DNA of 64,000 bases from Isoetes taiwanensis (Eukaryota > Streptophyta > Lycopodiopsida > Isoetales > Isoetaceae), in the NCBI GenBank assembly GCA_021234155.1, contig JAJEKV010000006.1, positions 27,263,154-27,327,153 of the forward strand, given 5' to 3'. The stretch's first letter is position 1. Each line of letters opens with the position of its first letter. Below the pieces are notes generated by a model. The model did no database searches, had not been told where the DNA came from, and saw only the letters and a program-made list of their open reading frames with translations. This document shows, piece by piece, positions 12,319-25,400 of the stretch. A program made the position numbers and the translations under genes.

Positions 12319-13900
12319 GTTTTTTTTTTTTTTTTTTTTTTTGAAGGTAAGGTTGCTGTTTTTTATTGATATAAAAGTTATATACAAACAGCGTATGTCT
12401 AGTACTATAGACTTCCCTCTACATCTTCTCCGTGTGGATACTACAGGAGTGGAAGCCAATTTCCTAGACTTAAAAGGCCCTCATAGCCAAATGGAAGAAT
12501 TATAACATAACAAGTACAGTGGAAACTAGGTACAAAACTGCCCCAAATAGAAGCTGCTCTTCTCCCATGCATCCACTACACTTGCCTTCAAAAAAACTGG
12601 CCCTATGATTAGAAATTTAAGCACATGCGTTGTGCTGCAGGCAACTTGAGCTGAAGTGGAGATAAAGCACGGATAAAATACTTGGCCAAATGTTAACACT
12701 CGATGAAGCCCACCCCGAAATCAGCAGCTCCATTGTTGCAGAACGCAACGACAAAACTGCCTCTGAGTATTAACAGTTGTACCTAGCCCATATGCATCTA
12801 ACCCAACTGGATCTTGTCAAAACCATTGGGCCAAGAATGGGATGGTCCAAGAGTCCTCCCCCTCTGGTACCCCATGGCTTTATCAGAACAACTACTAAAA
12901 TCACCTACAAACAAACAAAGCATCCCTTGGCTGGGACAAAGGAGCACGGGCCAAACTGGTGCCCAACAACTTTCAGAATAAGAGAAGCCTCCACTTATGT
13001 CCAGAAGAAAAGACTAGGCAATTATTGCAATCTCCTATAGATCACAGATTGGTACTGCCCAATGGCCATATTCCAAGCCATAAAGCACGCCCCGAATATT
13101 GTTCATCAGAATAGCCATCAAGGAGGTACAAATCTAAGCAATTTTCTCGCTTCCTTAATGAGAATGGACTTCAAACAGAGGACTATCAAAAGGCCTATAG
13201 TGACCTCCTGCTCGCCTCTTCTTATGCATGATACAATACTATAGGGTATCTTTCCATTTAGAGATGTCCACATACAAGCAATGAAGTGCCCTCCTAAGGA
13301 TATTCATGTATGAGGCTCTCCATAAATGGATAAGACAACAACCTTCTTCTTGCATATACAAATACTATAGCTGCAAAGGCCATTATTGATGTCCAGTTGA
13401 TGTTCCCATGTAATACTGCCCATCTTATTTGAGAAGCTAGAACCTTAAGGAGCCATCCAAAAGACGCATACTTGACATATCAATTCTCGGCTCAATGTAG
13501 AGGGAGCCAACTATATGGACTGGAAAGTTATTAGGACAACCAGCTAGGAGGAACGTGAAGAACAATAGCCAGCGGCACAAAGTAAAAGGGATGGAGTTTC
13601 ATCTCGTATTGTTTTCCAATTTCAGATTCTTTGTCATTTCCATGGTGGTCAATCATTTTTCCAGCTAATAGCCATGGCATTCTTCATGGCTTCTATGATC
13701 TCCAATTCTATTTTCATCCAGTTTGGTGGTGCTCTTATATCAGTCGGGTTAAGCTTCCTCATATTTGTTTTCTATAATTTCAACTTATGGTTTTACGAGC
13801 CCAAACCATTTCAAATGCCACAGTCTTGCTAATGCTGGAATTGGGGTTCTATTCCTCAAATTACACCTTGGGCTAGCCCACTTTTGGCCGATTTGCTTCT
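12319..13900 (-). mobile_element. LINE fragment: endonuclease-like region joined to a 3-prime tail
   Basis: On the minus strand the element ends in a poly(A) tract (the T run at 12320-12341), preceded by ACCTTAC and an AATAAA-like TATCAATAAAA. Upstream, near 12960-12790, the minus strand reads VGDFSSCSDKAMGYQRGR followed by SWPNGFDKIQL. This matches the GDFN block and its downstream W...F sequence in the apurinic-type endonuclease of L1-like ORF2 proteins. Further upstream (13200-13900) are broken coding-like stretches that could be the rest of the endonuclease. No reverse transcriptase motif lies between endonuclease and tail, so the copy is internally deleted. The left and right edges are approximate. 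Confidence 0.5.
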
Positions 13901-15348
13901 TGTCCGTCCCATGAAAGGTCCCTTCTATAGAAGTTTGGTATTGCACTAGCCTCCTACGTAACATTTTTGGGTCCTTTGGAGATAAGTTGTTGAATTTGAG
14001 TCAGTGTCATAAGGAATGCAAGTGACATGGGTGGCACTTATGCTGCTGCTAGTGGTATTGATTCAATGCCTTCACAACAATTGCTTTGAAACATTTTCAA
14101 TTAACAATGTTGCACAATGTTTAGCGTAAAATTTATCGTTTTATTTATGATATGACTTATTGAGGAACACACTACACGTGAATACTTTCATCTCATGAAA
14201 GAAATGCTTTCAAGAAATACGATTTACAATTAAAAGAAAGGGAGGATAGTTATATTTTATATAAATATGTTAAATAAGGTTAGAAGATTAGGCTAGGATG
14301 ATTTTTTCCAAGACATAGCCTCTTGAGCTAAGCCGCATGTGTTTTTAAAGGCTGGATGAAGCCACTACCTCCAATATGGATTGAGGCTCTTGTACTACGA
14401 GAGTCACTACTGCTATGAGCTTGAAGTCCATCCAGTTCCACTTTTCTGACCCATATGCTTTACACCATTAATTGCAACAGAGAAGAGTCAACAGTGAAAG
14501 ACCTATAGGAAAGCTATTTAAAAAATACTATTTCCAATGTCGCCCAGTAATATAAGGGCAAGGGATAATATTATTATTTAAACCAATATCCAAGTATATA
14601 CAGGAATAATACTTGTTATTAGTAAACCTTATTTGATGCTATCATTTTATAACTAGTACCTACATTTTCTTTTACGAACAAATAAACAATGGGTGGCTCC
14701 TCACAAATGGCAAGGGCTGTGGTGCATAGGAATAATATCAGACTGAAAATAGATGCATATCATTTTTTAGTAATTGCTTGTTCATACTAAGCAGAATTAG
14801 CTGACATATTGCAATGCATATATAAATATATATGCTTTAACTGAAACTAGGCATCATCGTAACATTTTTTTCATTACTTGTATTCTTGAGAATTATTATT
14901 TTGCTATATGTGAGAAACTGGGTTTATACTAGGGTTCAACTCCCTAGAAGATTTGGCTCTTATATAAGACATTTACAATGGAAGCCTCATTATCTGCTGC
15001 AGTGTTCCAAACCATTAAACTATGCTGCATGCATTATCACATAAAATTTCAAGTTCTTGATCGTTGTAGTATGATTGAACATTTTGTTGTTTGTCTCAAT
15101 TACTGAGTTTCAACTTTGAGTTATTTAGTTTCAAGAGTTCAAAATCCTTAAATCATATCAAAACATATGATTTTAACTTTGTTTTTGGTGTTTCTTTTAA
15201 CTTTTTTAATAGTTCCATTTTAAGAGTGAACTTCTTCTTTAGGCTAGGTCATCTACAAATCCGATGGTTGTTGATGCGTTTCTTGGGTTGGAGAAACTTG
15301 GAAGCAAACTATGGCTACAGTAGGAATCTGCTAGTCCCTTGAAGGCTC
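13901..15348. other. Anonymous intergenic sequence
   Basis: AT-rich sequence with no supported gene or RNA. It ends at the outer edge of the LTR-like repeat that begins at 15349. Confidence 0.35.
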
Positions 15349-16352
15349 TGTACGGCCATGATGTTAACCCTCTAGGTAACCCAAAATCCCATCTAACCAT
15401 GCATGAGACCGGCCCCGGAGAATATGCACTCATGTATCATCCAAGAACTTAGCACATGCCCTACATATTAGAGTTTAAACCATATTTATCATCATATGAT
15501 CCAAGAACCAAGAGTCATAATTCACATGCATTTCCTATGCATTTACCAGGAACAATGCTAACACCTGCAATGTTATCATAGAGAACAGATCACATTCATG
15601 TTCTACCACATTATGATGTCAAATATTGAATAAGTACATGCTAATATAATGCAACCTTGACACATAACCATGGTATCCAAGCATTTAGCATGTCTAGATA
15701 AATTATGCAAGAACACATAAACGGTCTAGCATTTTCCTCCCCATAAGAAAAGCTTATACTAGGATGGCATGATATCATATTCCCAAGCAATAATGATATC
15801 CATACAATTTATATCAAGCTCCTTTTATCGAACATCCTGGGTGACCAAATCCAAAAAGTGACAAGTAGAATACATAGTTATGTCCGCCAGTCTGGGTATC
15901 TCAAGGCACAGATAATCAATATAAGAAATATATGGTTCCCCCCCTTTTAGCTCCTAACTTTAAGAAGTCATCTGTACAAAAAGATACAATGGTGCGGTCA
16001 ATTCTGACTCAGCTTTACTCTTTTTGCCATATCTCCCTTATACAGATGATTTTTGACATATTAATATCCATTCGGAAAGTGATTTGAAAACCTTTCTGAT
16101 AAAGTAAAAATTACATGAATTGGATCTCTGGTTGCCGAGATATAATGCTCCAAATTTTGGCCAGCAAAATTGCTTTTACCACATGATCTTTGTATAAACT
16201 TTTCATGCATAGTATCTATTTCTCATGTAATAACCAATTGAAATATTCTCAATAATCATCTAAATTACTTGCCTTCTAACGGGCCAAGCTCGTTGCACAT
16301 GATCATGTTCAGATTGTCTCTTGCAAGTGGCCATTGCTTGTATTTCTTTTTT
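15349..16352 (-). repeat. Putative 3-prime LTR (minus-strand element), shorter copy
   Basis: This stretch begins TGTACGGCCATG and is homologous in several long blocks to 18772-21248. The match covers the terminal motif TTAACCCTC, the block at 15415-15780 (with 19590-19925) and the block at 15950-16350 (with 20776-21248). Because the primer binding site lies next to the other copy on the minus strand, this one is the downstream LTR. It lacks about 1.5 kb present in the other copy, and identity is low enough to suggest an old insertion. Confidence 0.6.
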
Positions 16353-18760
16353 GTGCAAAACTCCCATTGTTTCATGATCTGTAACATGCGTGGAAAGCTT
16401 TACTTGGATGAAATAAAAAAAAATTGCAGCTCAAAATAATTCCAAGAGGCAACCAACTCGTCTTACGATTCCAGCATATACGTAGAGATATCTCACCAAT
16501 AATTACTTTTCATTTATAATAAAGCATCGTTATATGTGACATCTTAATCATACCCAAAGAAAAACACTTAAAATGAAATGAAGATCCTTCAGTGACACTT
16601 CTATGGCCTTAACAAGCACGAATTGCTGCAATACTCGAGTGCCAAATGGTTTATCATACACAAACCATCTCTTATCTTTCCAAACTTGCCTAGCTTGCTG
16701 AACATCATAAGCAAGTCAAGTTAAAGATGTCTGTTACATAGGTCAGGTCTATTGACCATCGAGGACGATTTTGGCATACGCTTAGTTTGAAATCAATATC
16801 AAATGTTACTAACTGTGCCTATGCTTATGCATATAATGCGGCAAAACATAAGTATAACCCAATCAAGCCTAATGCAACTTCACCCACAGAATGAATCTAC
16901 CATTTTCTATAGAGTACTAAGCCCACCACATAGATGCTTAGATCGAACTACATATGTACTCACATGAAACTTCTTAGGTGGCCAAATTCCAAAAGTTAAG
17001 TCCCTATCTCAAGGCTATAAAGCATAGATAATCAATATAAGAAAGCCTAGAACGATTACAATCATAGTCTACAATATAGATCTCTCAGAGAAGCCTATTT
17101 AACATATGGAATACTTATCAAATTCCTTAAGCTATAAAAGTAATCTCGATAGACATTGCTCACTTGCTCTCATATATCCATGCCCATTACATAAATTAAT
17201 TTCTATTGTGTAGCGCTGACTTTTTCCAAACACCAGTCAAGCTATAATTTCCCTTACCTTACATTTCATACAAAACCTCTATTCTTACACTCGAAAAATT
17301 GATGGCATTCTCTCACGCATAATCCAATTACTAACCCGAGCTAGAGTACATCGAACCAATCTAAGCCGTTCAAACCATCAAGATTCCTTCCATCACTAGC
17401 AAGAGTCCCATGATGCAATCCCCAACATATGCTTACTTTCCTTGATAGATTGTGATGAAACTAACATCCTTTCAATATGTCTCTCAAATGACTGATTAAA
17501 GAGAACAAGTATATGAGGAGTAACCTTGAGTTCTTGAGCATGTTACTATACCTTCCTATCAGATTATATAATTTCAAATGTGGCACTTCACATTGTTGTA
17601 ACATTCCTTCTGCCTCAGCTCAGGTATGTCCCTATACTTTTATGTTCCAATGCTATGTTTAGTCTTTACTGCAACAACTGCTCCCTACCACCAAGGATAT
17701 TGCTATTCTAATCAGCACTTGCAATATGGACAAAATTTCTTATACGTCCAACATAGCTCAAATTATTTTTCAATCTACCTTGACCAAAGGTGTTTAAGAT
17801 CATTTTCTATCTACTCAGTCCTTTGACCAGATCCATGTGTTCTCAAAAGCACTTACTTTTGCCCTTGACAATGAGAATCTTTCAAATCCTCCAAATCCTA
17901 CTTATAACCTTGGATAGGAACATGCACAAAAGACCGCTTACAAGAACATGCACAAAACTTTAATCTTCAAATAAAGTCATTTCCTTCTATGTCAATACCA
18001 TAGCTATCTATACAAAATTTTCAAACTAGCCATCCTGCCAACTTGAACAATCAAATGCTACATTATTGTGACTGTGAAGTTAGATATAACTTGCCTGAAA
18101 TCTACATGCCTGAAATCGACACAGCAACAACAGGCGAGGATGTATTTAACACCTCATACTCAAATATCTAGAAGCATCAATCCACTACTAGCAAGCCACT
18201 CTAGATTCCCTTAGACTTTACGAGATTCCCCTAGATTTCCTTAGATTCTATGAGTTTTTAATGTAAAAATAATTCACCCGATATGATAAGGAAAGCTCCC
18301 ACCTTCATACATAACAAAAATTTTCTTTGACATTCTTTCGCTCCTTATGCACTTTTAGTCCAATATACATTTGTCAAGAGGGTCTACCACTCGACCATCT
18401 ACCAATTGTAGAGAAAGTAAGCAAATGTAAATATCATACCTTTACATCATCTGGCCTCATTATTCATGCTCCACATGAAGATGTTTCTATTAGTGTCCTT
18501 CATGTTTTGTACAACATTGAACTAAGATTAATTCCTTGATCACACGCATCCCACCAGAGCATCTACCACAGAAAATATAATGAAAGAAATCAACACCAGA
18601 ATACCATGTCATTACATTTCTATACTTGACAGATCCATCGCACATTCTAGATCATCATCCCTACATGATCTGAAATATTACCATTAGCATCATCCAACAA
18701 ACAGTAACCTCAGCTGAAATTTATAATCTACCGTGTCAATACCAATGATTCAACTATACC

Positions 18761-18771
18761 CTGATACCAAT
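18761..18771 (-). promoter_or_regulatory. Primer binding site for Met-tRNA
   Basis: The minus strand reads ATTGGTATCAG directly after the LTR end (LTR terminus CATTACA). TGGTATCAG followed by purines is the usual primer binding site for plant copia and many gypsy elements, complementary to the 3-prime end of initiator Met-tRNA. The two-base AT spacer between LTR and primer site is also typical. Downstream the match weakens (GGTAT instead of AGC), in line with decay. Confidence 0.6.
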
Positions 18772-21248
18772 TGTAATGGGCATGTCGGGTTAACCCTCCA
18801 AGTAACCCGAAATCCCATCTTGAATCTTTATCTTCAAATCCACAGATATAAATACATACTGTATGAAACATAATTGTATAGCACTCTTGTGGCATATACA
18901 AGACAATGATTCGTAGTTTAATATCTATAAGCTTCAGACATGACAAGGCCTTTCTCAAGGCATACATATTCCCCATAAGTTAAGACTGCACTTAGTTGTG
19001 CCCTTCAATTGCCATGCTACATTTTGCTACTTCTGAAACTGCTTACACTATGAACACATGGGGTTAGTCTTAAAGACTAAGTGGGGGTTTGATGCATTTA
19101 GAAAATGCTGGTATAATCAACAAGAAACATGTACGATGTACCAATCACAAGAATAATTATTAGACTTTGATGCCCCATCTATGAATCCCTCTATGCTAGA
19201 AACTAGCAATGCAATGTTAGAATATAACATGAATAATGATAGTAAGAACCAGAACATCATCAAGCCATCTAAATAAGTTGTAGCTGCACATGTCATAACC
19301 TTGAGATAACCACGAGACCATGAGAAACCATGATATGAAATAACCATGAGATATCCATAAGCATGCAGTGCCTACTCTGGTTCTATGAAGGCCACTCGGG
19401 CTGATCAGGCGCTGCAGCAAACACAGACGAGGTAAGCCTCATGTGTAACATCCTCCTAGCCTGCATCCAGTGCTAGGGGACCACTTTCAAGCCATGTAGT
19501 GCGACGAAGCACCCTCGCTGGGGTTACAACGCCCAATGTCAAGAACAAGAAACAATCGCGAGTCCAAGCCACAGCAAATGGACTCCGACCCTGGAGAACA
19601 TGCACTCATGTATCATCCAAGAACGTCAGAGTTCAAACAATATTTATCATTGTATGATCCAAGAATCAAGAGTCGTAATTCACATGCATTTATCAAGGAT
19701 AATGCCTAACACTTGCAATGATATCATAGAGAACGGATCATATTCATGCTCTACCACATTATGATGTCATATATTCAACAAGTACATGCTAACATAATGC
19801 AACCTTGACGCATAACCGTGGTAACCAAACATTTAACATGTCTAGATACATTATACAAGAACGTATAAAAGGTCTAGCATTTTCCTCCCATAGGAAAAGC
19901 TTATACTAAGAATCATGATATCTATACAATTTTACCGATATAAGGTACAAGGATCACCTAGCAACAACAACATGCGTCCACCAGCATGCTTCTCCAAAGT
20001 CACTCCCTCCATAGGGAATGAGTATTTTACGAAGTACTTAAATGTAATTACAGAACTCATATGCAATTCAGTATGTTAGCTTGTTTTTTTTACTAATCAA
20101 TAAATTACATAGCTTAGCATTTTATTTGGCAACACAACTACTCCATGCCATGCCATACTCTAGAAGCCCCCTATAAGCTTCTCTAGGCTGCTTTGGCATA
20201 CTATCCAACTAGGAGATATTAATCTGTCTCATCTCAGCTCCACGGTTATTTCTTAGCAGTTCAATTTCATATCATAATTTAGTTTGACATCTTAACTTCA
20301 ATCTAATCACCAAAGGTACATATCCATTTTTGTCTATCTTGTCAATTAGCATCTTGTCTTATAAAGCTGATGGTGCCTTTTGTGTCCTTGTTAGAACCTC
20401 CATGCAGCCCCTATAAGCTACATGATATCCAAGGTTCTAATTGAGGTTTGTCTTCTCCCAAGCAGAACAATCTCTATATTGTTGTTGCCAGGATTCTGTT
20501 TACTCGTACAAAATCTACGGAACTATCTACAATCCTAAAGACTATATCGAGACTTCTTACAATAAGTTTAGCATAGTTGTTACTTCCTCTTATATTCCAC
20601 CATGGCAAAAGACATTCAATCTCACATTATCATATTCATTCAGATTCATACTCTCAAACAAGATAATCTAAGCAATGTAAGCATCCCCTGGTGTAAGCAA
20701 GAAAAAACCCACCTGAGAACCACTTCAATGATGTGACTCCTTCTAGCTCTTTTCTTCTCAAAATATCCCCTCCTTTCAGCTCCTAGCTCCAGGAAGTAAG
20801 CTATACAAAAAGATATAATGGTACAGTCAATTCTGACTCAGCTTCACTCTTTTTGCCATATCTCCCTTATAACGGATGAATTTTGTCCTTATTAGACCCA
20901 ATCCGGAAAGTTGATTTGAAAATCTTTCTAGTAAAGTAAAATTTACCTGAATTGGACCTCGGTTGCCGAGATATGATGCTCCAAAGTTCGGCAACTGCTC
21001 AGAAATTGCCCCTTCTGCCTCCTTTCAGAAATCCTCATAGAAAGTGATGCCCTTTGCTTTACCACATGAACTTTATATAAACTTTTCATATATAGTATGT
21101 ATTTCTCATGTAATAATCAATTGAAATATTCTCAATAATCATCAATAGGGAAATGTAATTTACATGCCTGCTAACGGGCCAAACCGTTGCACATGATCAT
21201 GTTATGATTCTCTCTTGCAAGTGGCCGTTGCTTATATTTGTTTTTCGG
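18772..21248 (-). repeat. Putative 5-prime LTR (minus-strand element), longer copy
   Basis: Homologous to 15349-16352 but about 2.5 kb long. The extra sequence lies mainly at 18820-19585 and 19926-20775. It begins TGTAATGGGCATG next to the primer binding site. The far edge is taken as the point where similarity to the other copy stops (16352 against 21248), which may not be the true LTR end. Confidence 0.55.
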
Positions 21249-22457
21249 CCTTTTGTAGGACAGATCCAGGCTTGTGGACATCGCGAGCTTTGGAATTTTT
21301 GTTTCAGATTGTGCAGCACCAATTCGGCCTTGCCACCTTAGTTGCTTAGATTCTTAGATTGTGTCGCCTTAGATTCTTAGATTCCTAGATTCTTAGGTGC
21401 TGCAGAGGGTCCGAAGAGGTTCGCAGGTTCTCGAGAGGTTTCGGAGAGGTACTGCGAGCTTCTGTTCTGATTGCAAAAGCATTTTCTTCCCTTTGCAATG
21501 GTTCGTGGCGTTGTATTTGCCATTAGCATACATATTTTCGTACGTATCTACACAGGCAAGGAAGCGCTCTAGTATACGGGTATATTTCTGGACCGTAGAT
21601 TTTTTGCATTATGCCAAGGTCTGTAGTTGAAAATAAAGGCACTCTAAAACATAGCTGAAAATAAAGGCACTCTAAAACATAGTGCCCTTCGGAGTTGAAA
21701 TTAAAACCTACTCTTTTACACAAGGAGGAAGATAGTGGGATCTAGAAAACACAAAGGAAGATCGTGGAAGAGTGGATCATTTTTCTGTCTATTTATTTTA
21801 TGTTTCTTTGTTTACGGTAGCAAACTAGTTTACATTCAATGCTTTCACTATAGTGACTAGGACATTATGTTTTTTGCAACCTTGAAATAATTGAATTGAA
21901 TTTATTAACTATCAATCCAATAGAGAGAGAAGAGAAAAAAAATATTTCGGAGAGAAGCGAGAGAATTTAGAAAAGATAACATCTAGTCTAGGGAATGAAT
22001 AAATGTTAGCGGAACCCCTAAGGTAAATGCTTTGACTTAAAATATGATTTTTGCTAATGCCAACACTGTATACAGTCACATATATTTTGGCTAATGCCAG
22101 CACTGTGCATAGCCACAGATGTTAGGTTGAGCTTTAGTCTAATCTTTGATTCAAGAGTGGCAATTTATTAAACTTTTCTTTTGTGGATAATTCTAAAGTT
22201 GTAATTTTGGAAGATGGAGTGTATGGCAGTATAAACCGTTCCTAAGCATTGATAACTTGGCATCTTGTTGGCACACTTGAACGGAATCCCCATTGTTAAC
22301 TTGATTGAAGATATACAGACTACAGAGAATAAAGAATAACTTATTACAGCCGTCTCACTTCTTATCATTGCTCTGCTATCTTACAGGAGCTATAAGTTGA
22401 GTATAGCATTGACATGATGCTCTCCTAGAGCCGTAATAAGTAAACCAAGCACACATG
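21249..22457. other. Region downstream of the pectin acetylesterase gene
   Basis: No gene. It holds a run of AGATTCTTAG-like repeats at 21350-21400. There is a 27-bp tandem duplication at about 21627-21681 (unit contains AAAATAAAGGCACTCTAAAA), and a 55-60-bp imperfect duplication near 22045-22115 (CTAATGCCAACACTGT and CTAATGCCAGCACTGT). The 3-prime untranslated region and poly(A) site of the esterase gene should lie just left of 22458, but no signal could be assigned. Confidence 0.4.
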
Positions 22458-25400
22458 CTAATGTCTCCAACCAATCCATGGTCGACATTGTAAATTACAT
22501 GGGTAGGCACAGTCAATGTCTTTGGCTACTCGCCGTTGAAAGTACCAATCTCCCACTGATTCTGCAATAGTCTGTTCACATCTTCTTTATTAGTATTTTT
22601 GTTCTACATAGAAGTACCGGACATTTTACAGAGGATGTACCTTGTTGTTAACTCTTGGGGCAAAATGGCCATTCCAGCTGAGATCAGATCCTGCTTGACA
22701 ATGAGCAAAGCAAGAATTGATAAACAGTCCCATGTCATTTGCTTGGCTCAATGGACTCAAGACCCTGAGAAATTCCTTTCTGAAGCCTGCAAAGTCCCAT
22801 ATATTGAGGTAACAAAAAATACAGACTCTTTTATGTCACAAAATAGAGCATATACTATAAGTCAAACTGTAATATAACCAAATTGCCTACAGCTGGAATC
22901 ACCCCAAATTTATTCAGATCTAAACTTATTTATATGTGAAGGATAAAGCACTCACCCAGAGGAAGCAATCAACTTGTGCAAATACACATACTAACACAGA
23001 AAATTTATACAATTTAAGACACAGCCACAACTTTACAAACCACTATGGGTTCTGCAAAAAAAATGTAAAAGGAGTTTCTCAACTTCCACTTTATAATGTT
23101 CTCTGCTATGCTAGGTATTAGCATTATTCTAAATCTTGTCCATAATTATTTAATTTGGGAAAGTCATCCTTAAAGTTTCAAAACCTTGAAAAATCTCTAG
23201 TTGATCCGTCGAGCAATAAACTGGATCCATCTTGCATGCGCTGAGTTTTCCATGTTGATCTGCAGAGTCTGGCACTAAAACATTTTGGATCTGTAAACGG
23301 CAAAACGCGATTAAGGGAATGGGGAAAATTTATTCATGAATTTTTTTTTCCAGAACATAAACTGCTTACCTGCCATATGTCATAAGCAGGATTAAGAATA
23401 TACATTGGCGTTTGAATAAAAGGGAGCTGATATTGTGGCAAGAAGCACTGCAGAACATTCACAATAGCATGCTGAATCAGTTTTAGATTCTTTGTATATC
23501 GCTTGCTAAAAGGAAATACCTGAGCAGCCTCATGTTGGGAAATACAACTCTTTGGCAAACTTTTTTCAGCATTCTGCAAAAGAACAACTTAGTCAGATCG
23601 CATAATAAAGTAGAAGAAGCACAATAGAAACTAAATTAATAGTTAAAAGACAGTCAGAGCTAAGACTAATAGATAGATTGACATATAACCATCACTATAA
23701 TGGAGTTTCAGCTCTTTACTGCCTCTAGATGCTTCTAGATAAAATGGTACTGAATCTCATTCACATAAACCTATGAAGTTTTCAATGCCATTTCTAACCA
23801 GTGGTCTGTAGCATGTGAAGCAAAATCCAACTTGAGTAGAAATGCCACTGTTTCTTCCGTAAAAGGGAGAGGAATAAAAGAAATATTGGATAATTACCTG
23901 AAGTGTGACAACATCCTTAAAATAAGTTCGTAAAGAATAGCTTCCGCTGATGTCTTGGCTGATGAATAAAAGTTACAACTAGCTGTGAGGATTGAATGAA
24001 AATCCGAGTCAAATTATTAATTCCTACAACAAAATTCATACATACGCATCTAGAAAGAATCCTCCATCACTCAGGCATTTGAGTTTAGTTTTAGAAGGTA
24101 ATAACTCACGAAAGTCATTACAGTGAATAATTGATGCAAGCCCACCTGCTGAACAGCCAGTTAAAAGGACCTACAGAAACAAATATACTTTCACGGTAAG
24201 AGATCACTATTGACTTGGCTACCTATGCAAAAGTAGAGTAAGTAGTGGCATTGCTAAGTTTGACATATCGTAACAACATATGCAAAAATCTCTCAACCAG
24301 CGTATGGGGACATAGATCAGTGTGTGCTTTTTAAGACTTCATAGCAGCTAAATTGTTTATACTATATTTATCTCCTCATCTCATCTCATCTCTCAATTCA
24401 TAAAGCATAAACATTACCTACAAAAGTCCATGAGTTTGACCAAACAGAGAGGAACAGAGATTGTCAAAAGATAGTGCGTGTGTAGCCTATAATGTATAAT
24501 TGCGTATTACCTTATGCCATTTAGCCACTGAACTCCCAAATCAATCACAAAACCAAAAATGTGATAAAGCCTCAGACGAAACCTAATTGAACTCCATAAC
24601 ATTCCTCACTTTTTTTGCCTTTTCGTTCTGTAGGCATTCTTTATCATATACGTGTATGCATCTACATACCTTGTCTGCCTTTTCCATTCCCTTGCTAAGA
24701 AGATCTTCAATAACAGCATGCCAAATCCTTTGCCCTCGGTAATACAGAACTCCACCCTATATACGAAAACAGCTTAATGTACATTCAAATTAAATTCCTA
24801 CAGTCAATGGGAGAAGAAACGCTCATGTGGGCTTCATTTGAAATATGAGTGGGAATCAAGATTTGTATCTATTAGGTCCCTTAATGGTAGATTCTGTCGT
24901 TGTAAGTCCCAATTTAGCTCCAATAAATTACTTGTATAAAATGATCCATGAATCTTCTAATTACAACAAATTATTTGTGCCATTGATTATTCCATTTGAA
25001 TCCATCGTGAATTAACTGAAGTCCGCCTAAATATTGGCAAGAGACCGATAGCGAACAAGTACCGCGAGGGAAAGGTGAAAAGGACTTTGAAAAGAGAGTT
25101 AAAAATTTTCTAAATTTAGCATACTTTTTTAGACACAAAGCAAAGACAATGGTATTCTTCATTTCCAACTTATGTGGGCCAGCATTTTAATTTCAACACT
25201 GATCAGGGTGTCCTTGAGAAACCCTGTTCTTTTATGAATAGCCTGCCTAGTTTAGTCAATTCTTGTAAACATGTAGATAGAATATTTCATAAGAAATTGT
25301 CCCCAACAAAACATCAAGGAAGCAATAAAAAAACTGCTGGTATAGACAGTACATGATATCAAAAAGCAAGAGGTACCTTGAAATGTATAGTTTCATTTAT

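Larger units (their letters stand above)
15349..21248 (-). mobile_element. Non-autonomous LTR retrotransposon (copia-style primer site, no gag-pol)
   Basis: Two direct repeats, both beginning TGTA on the plus strand, flank a 2.4-kb internal region. A primer binding site of the initiator-Met-tRNA type sits immediately inside one of them. The internal region (16353-18760) has no frame longer than about 70 codons and none of the gag, protease, integrase or reverse transcriptase motifs. It would therefore depend on proteins supplied in trans, like the LARD and TRIM classes of plant elements. The internal segment at 16940-17050 also repeats a piece of the LTR, which suggests internal rearrangement. 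No target site duplication could be fixed because the outer edge near 21248 is uncertain. Confidence 0.5.

Noticed and set aside
13901-15348. Possible copia-type gag-pol remnants near the LTR element.
   Set aside because: No integrase, protease or RT motif could be read in any frame, only short ambiguous peptides.
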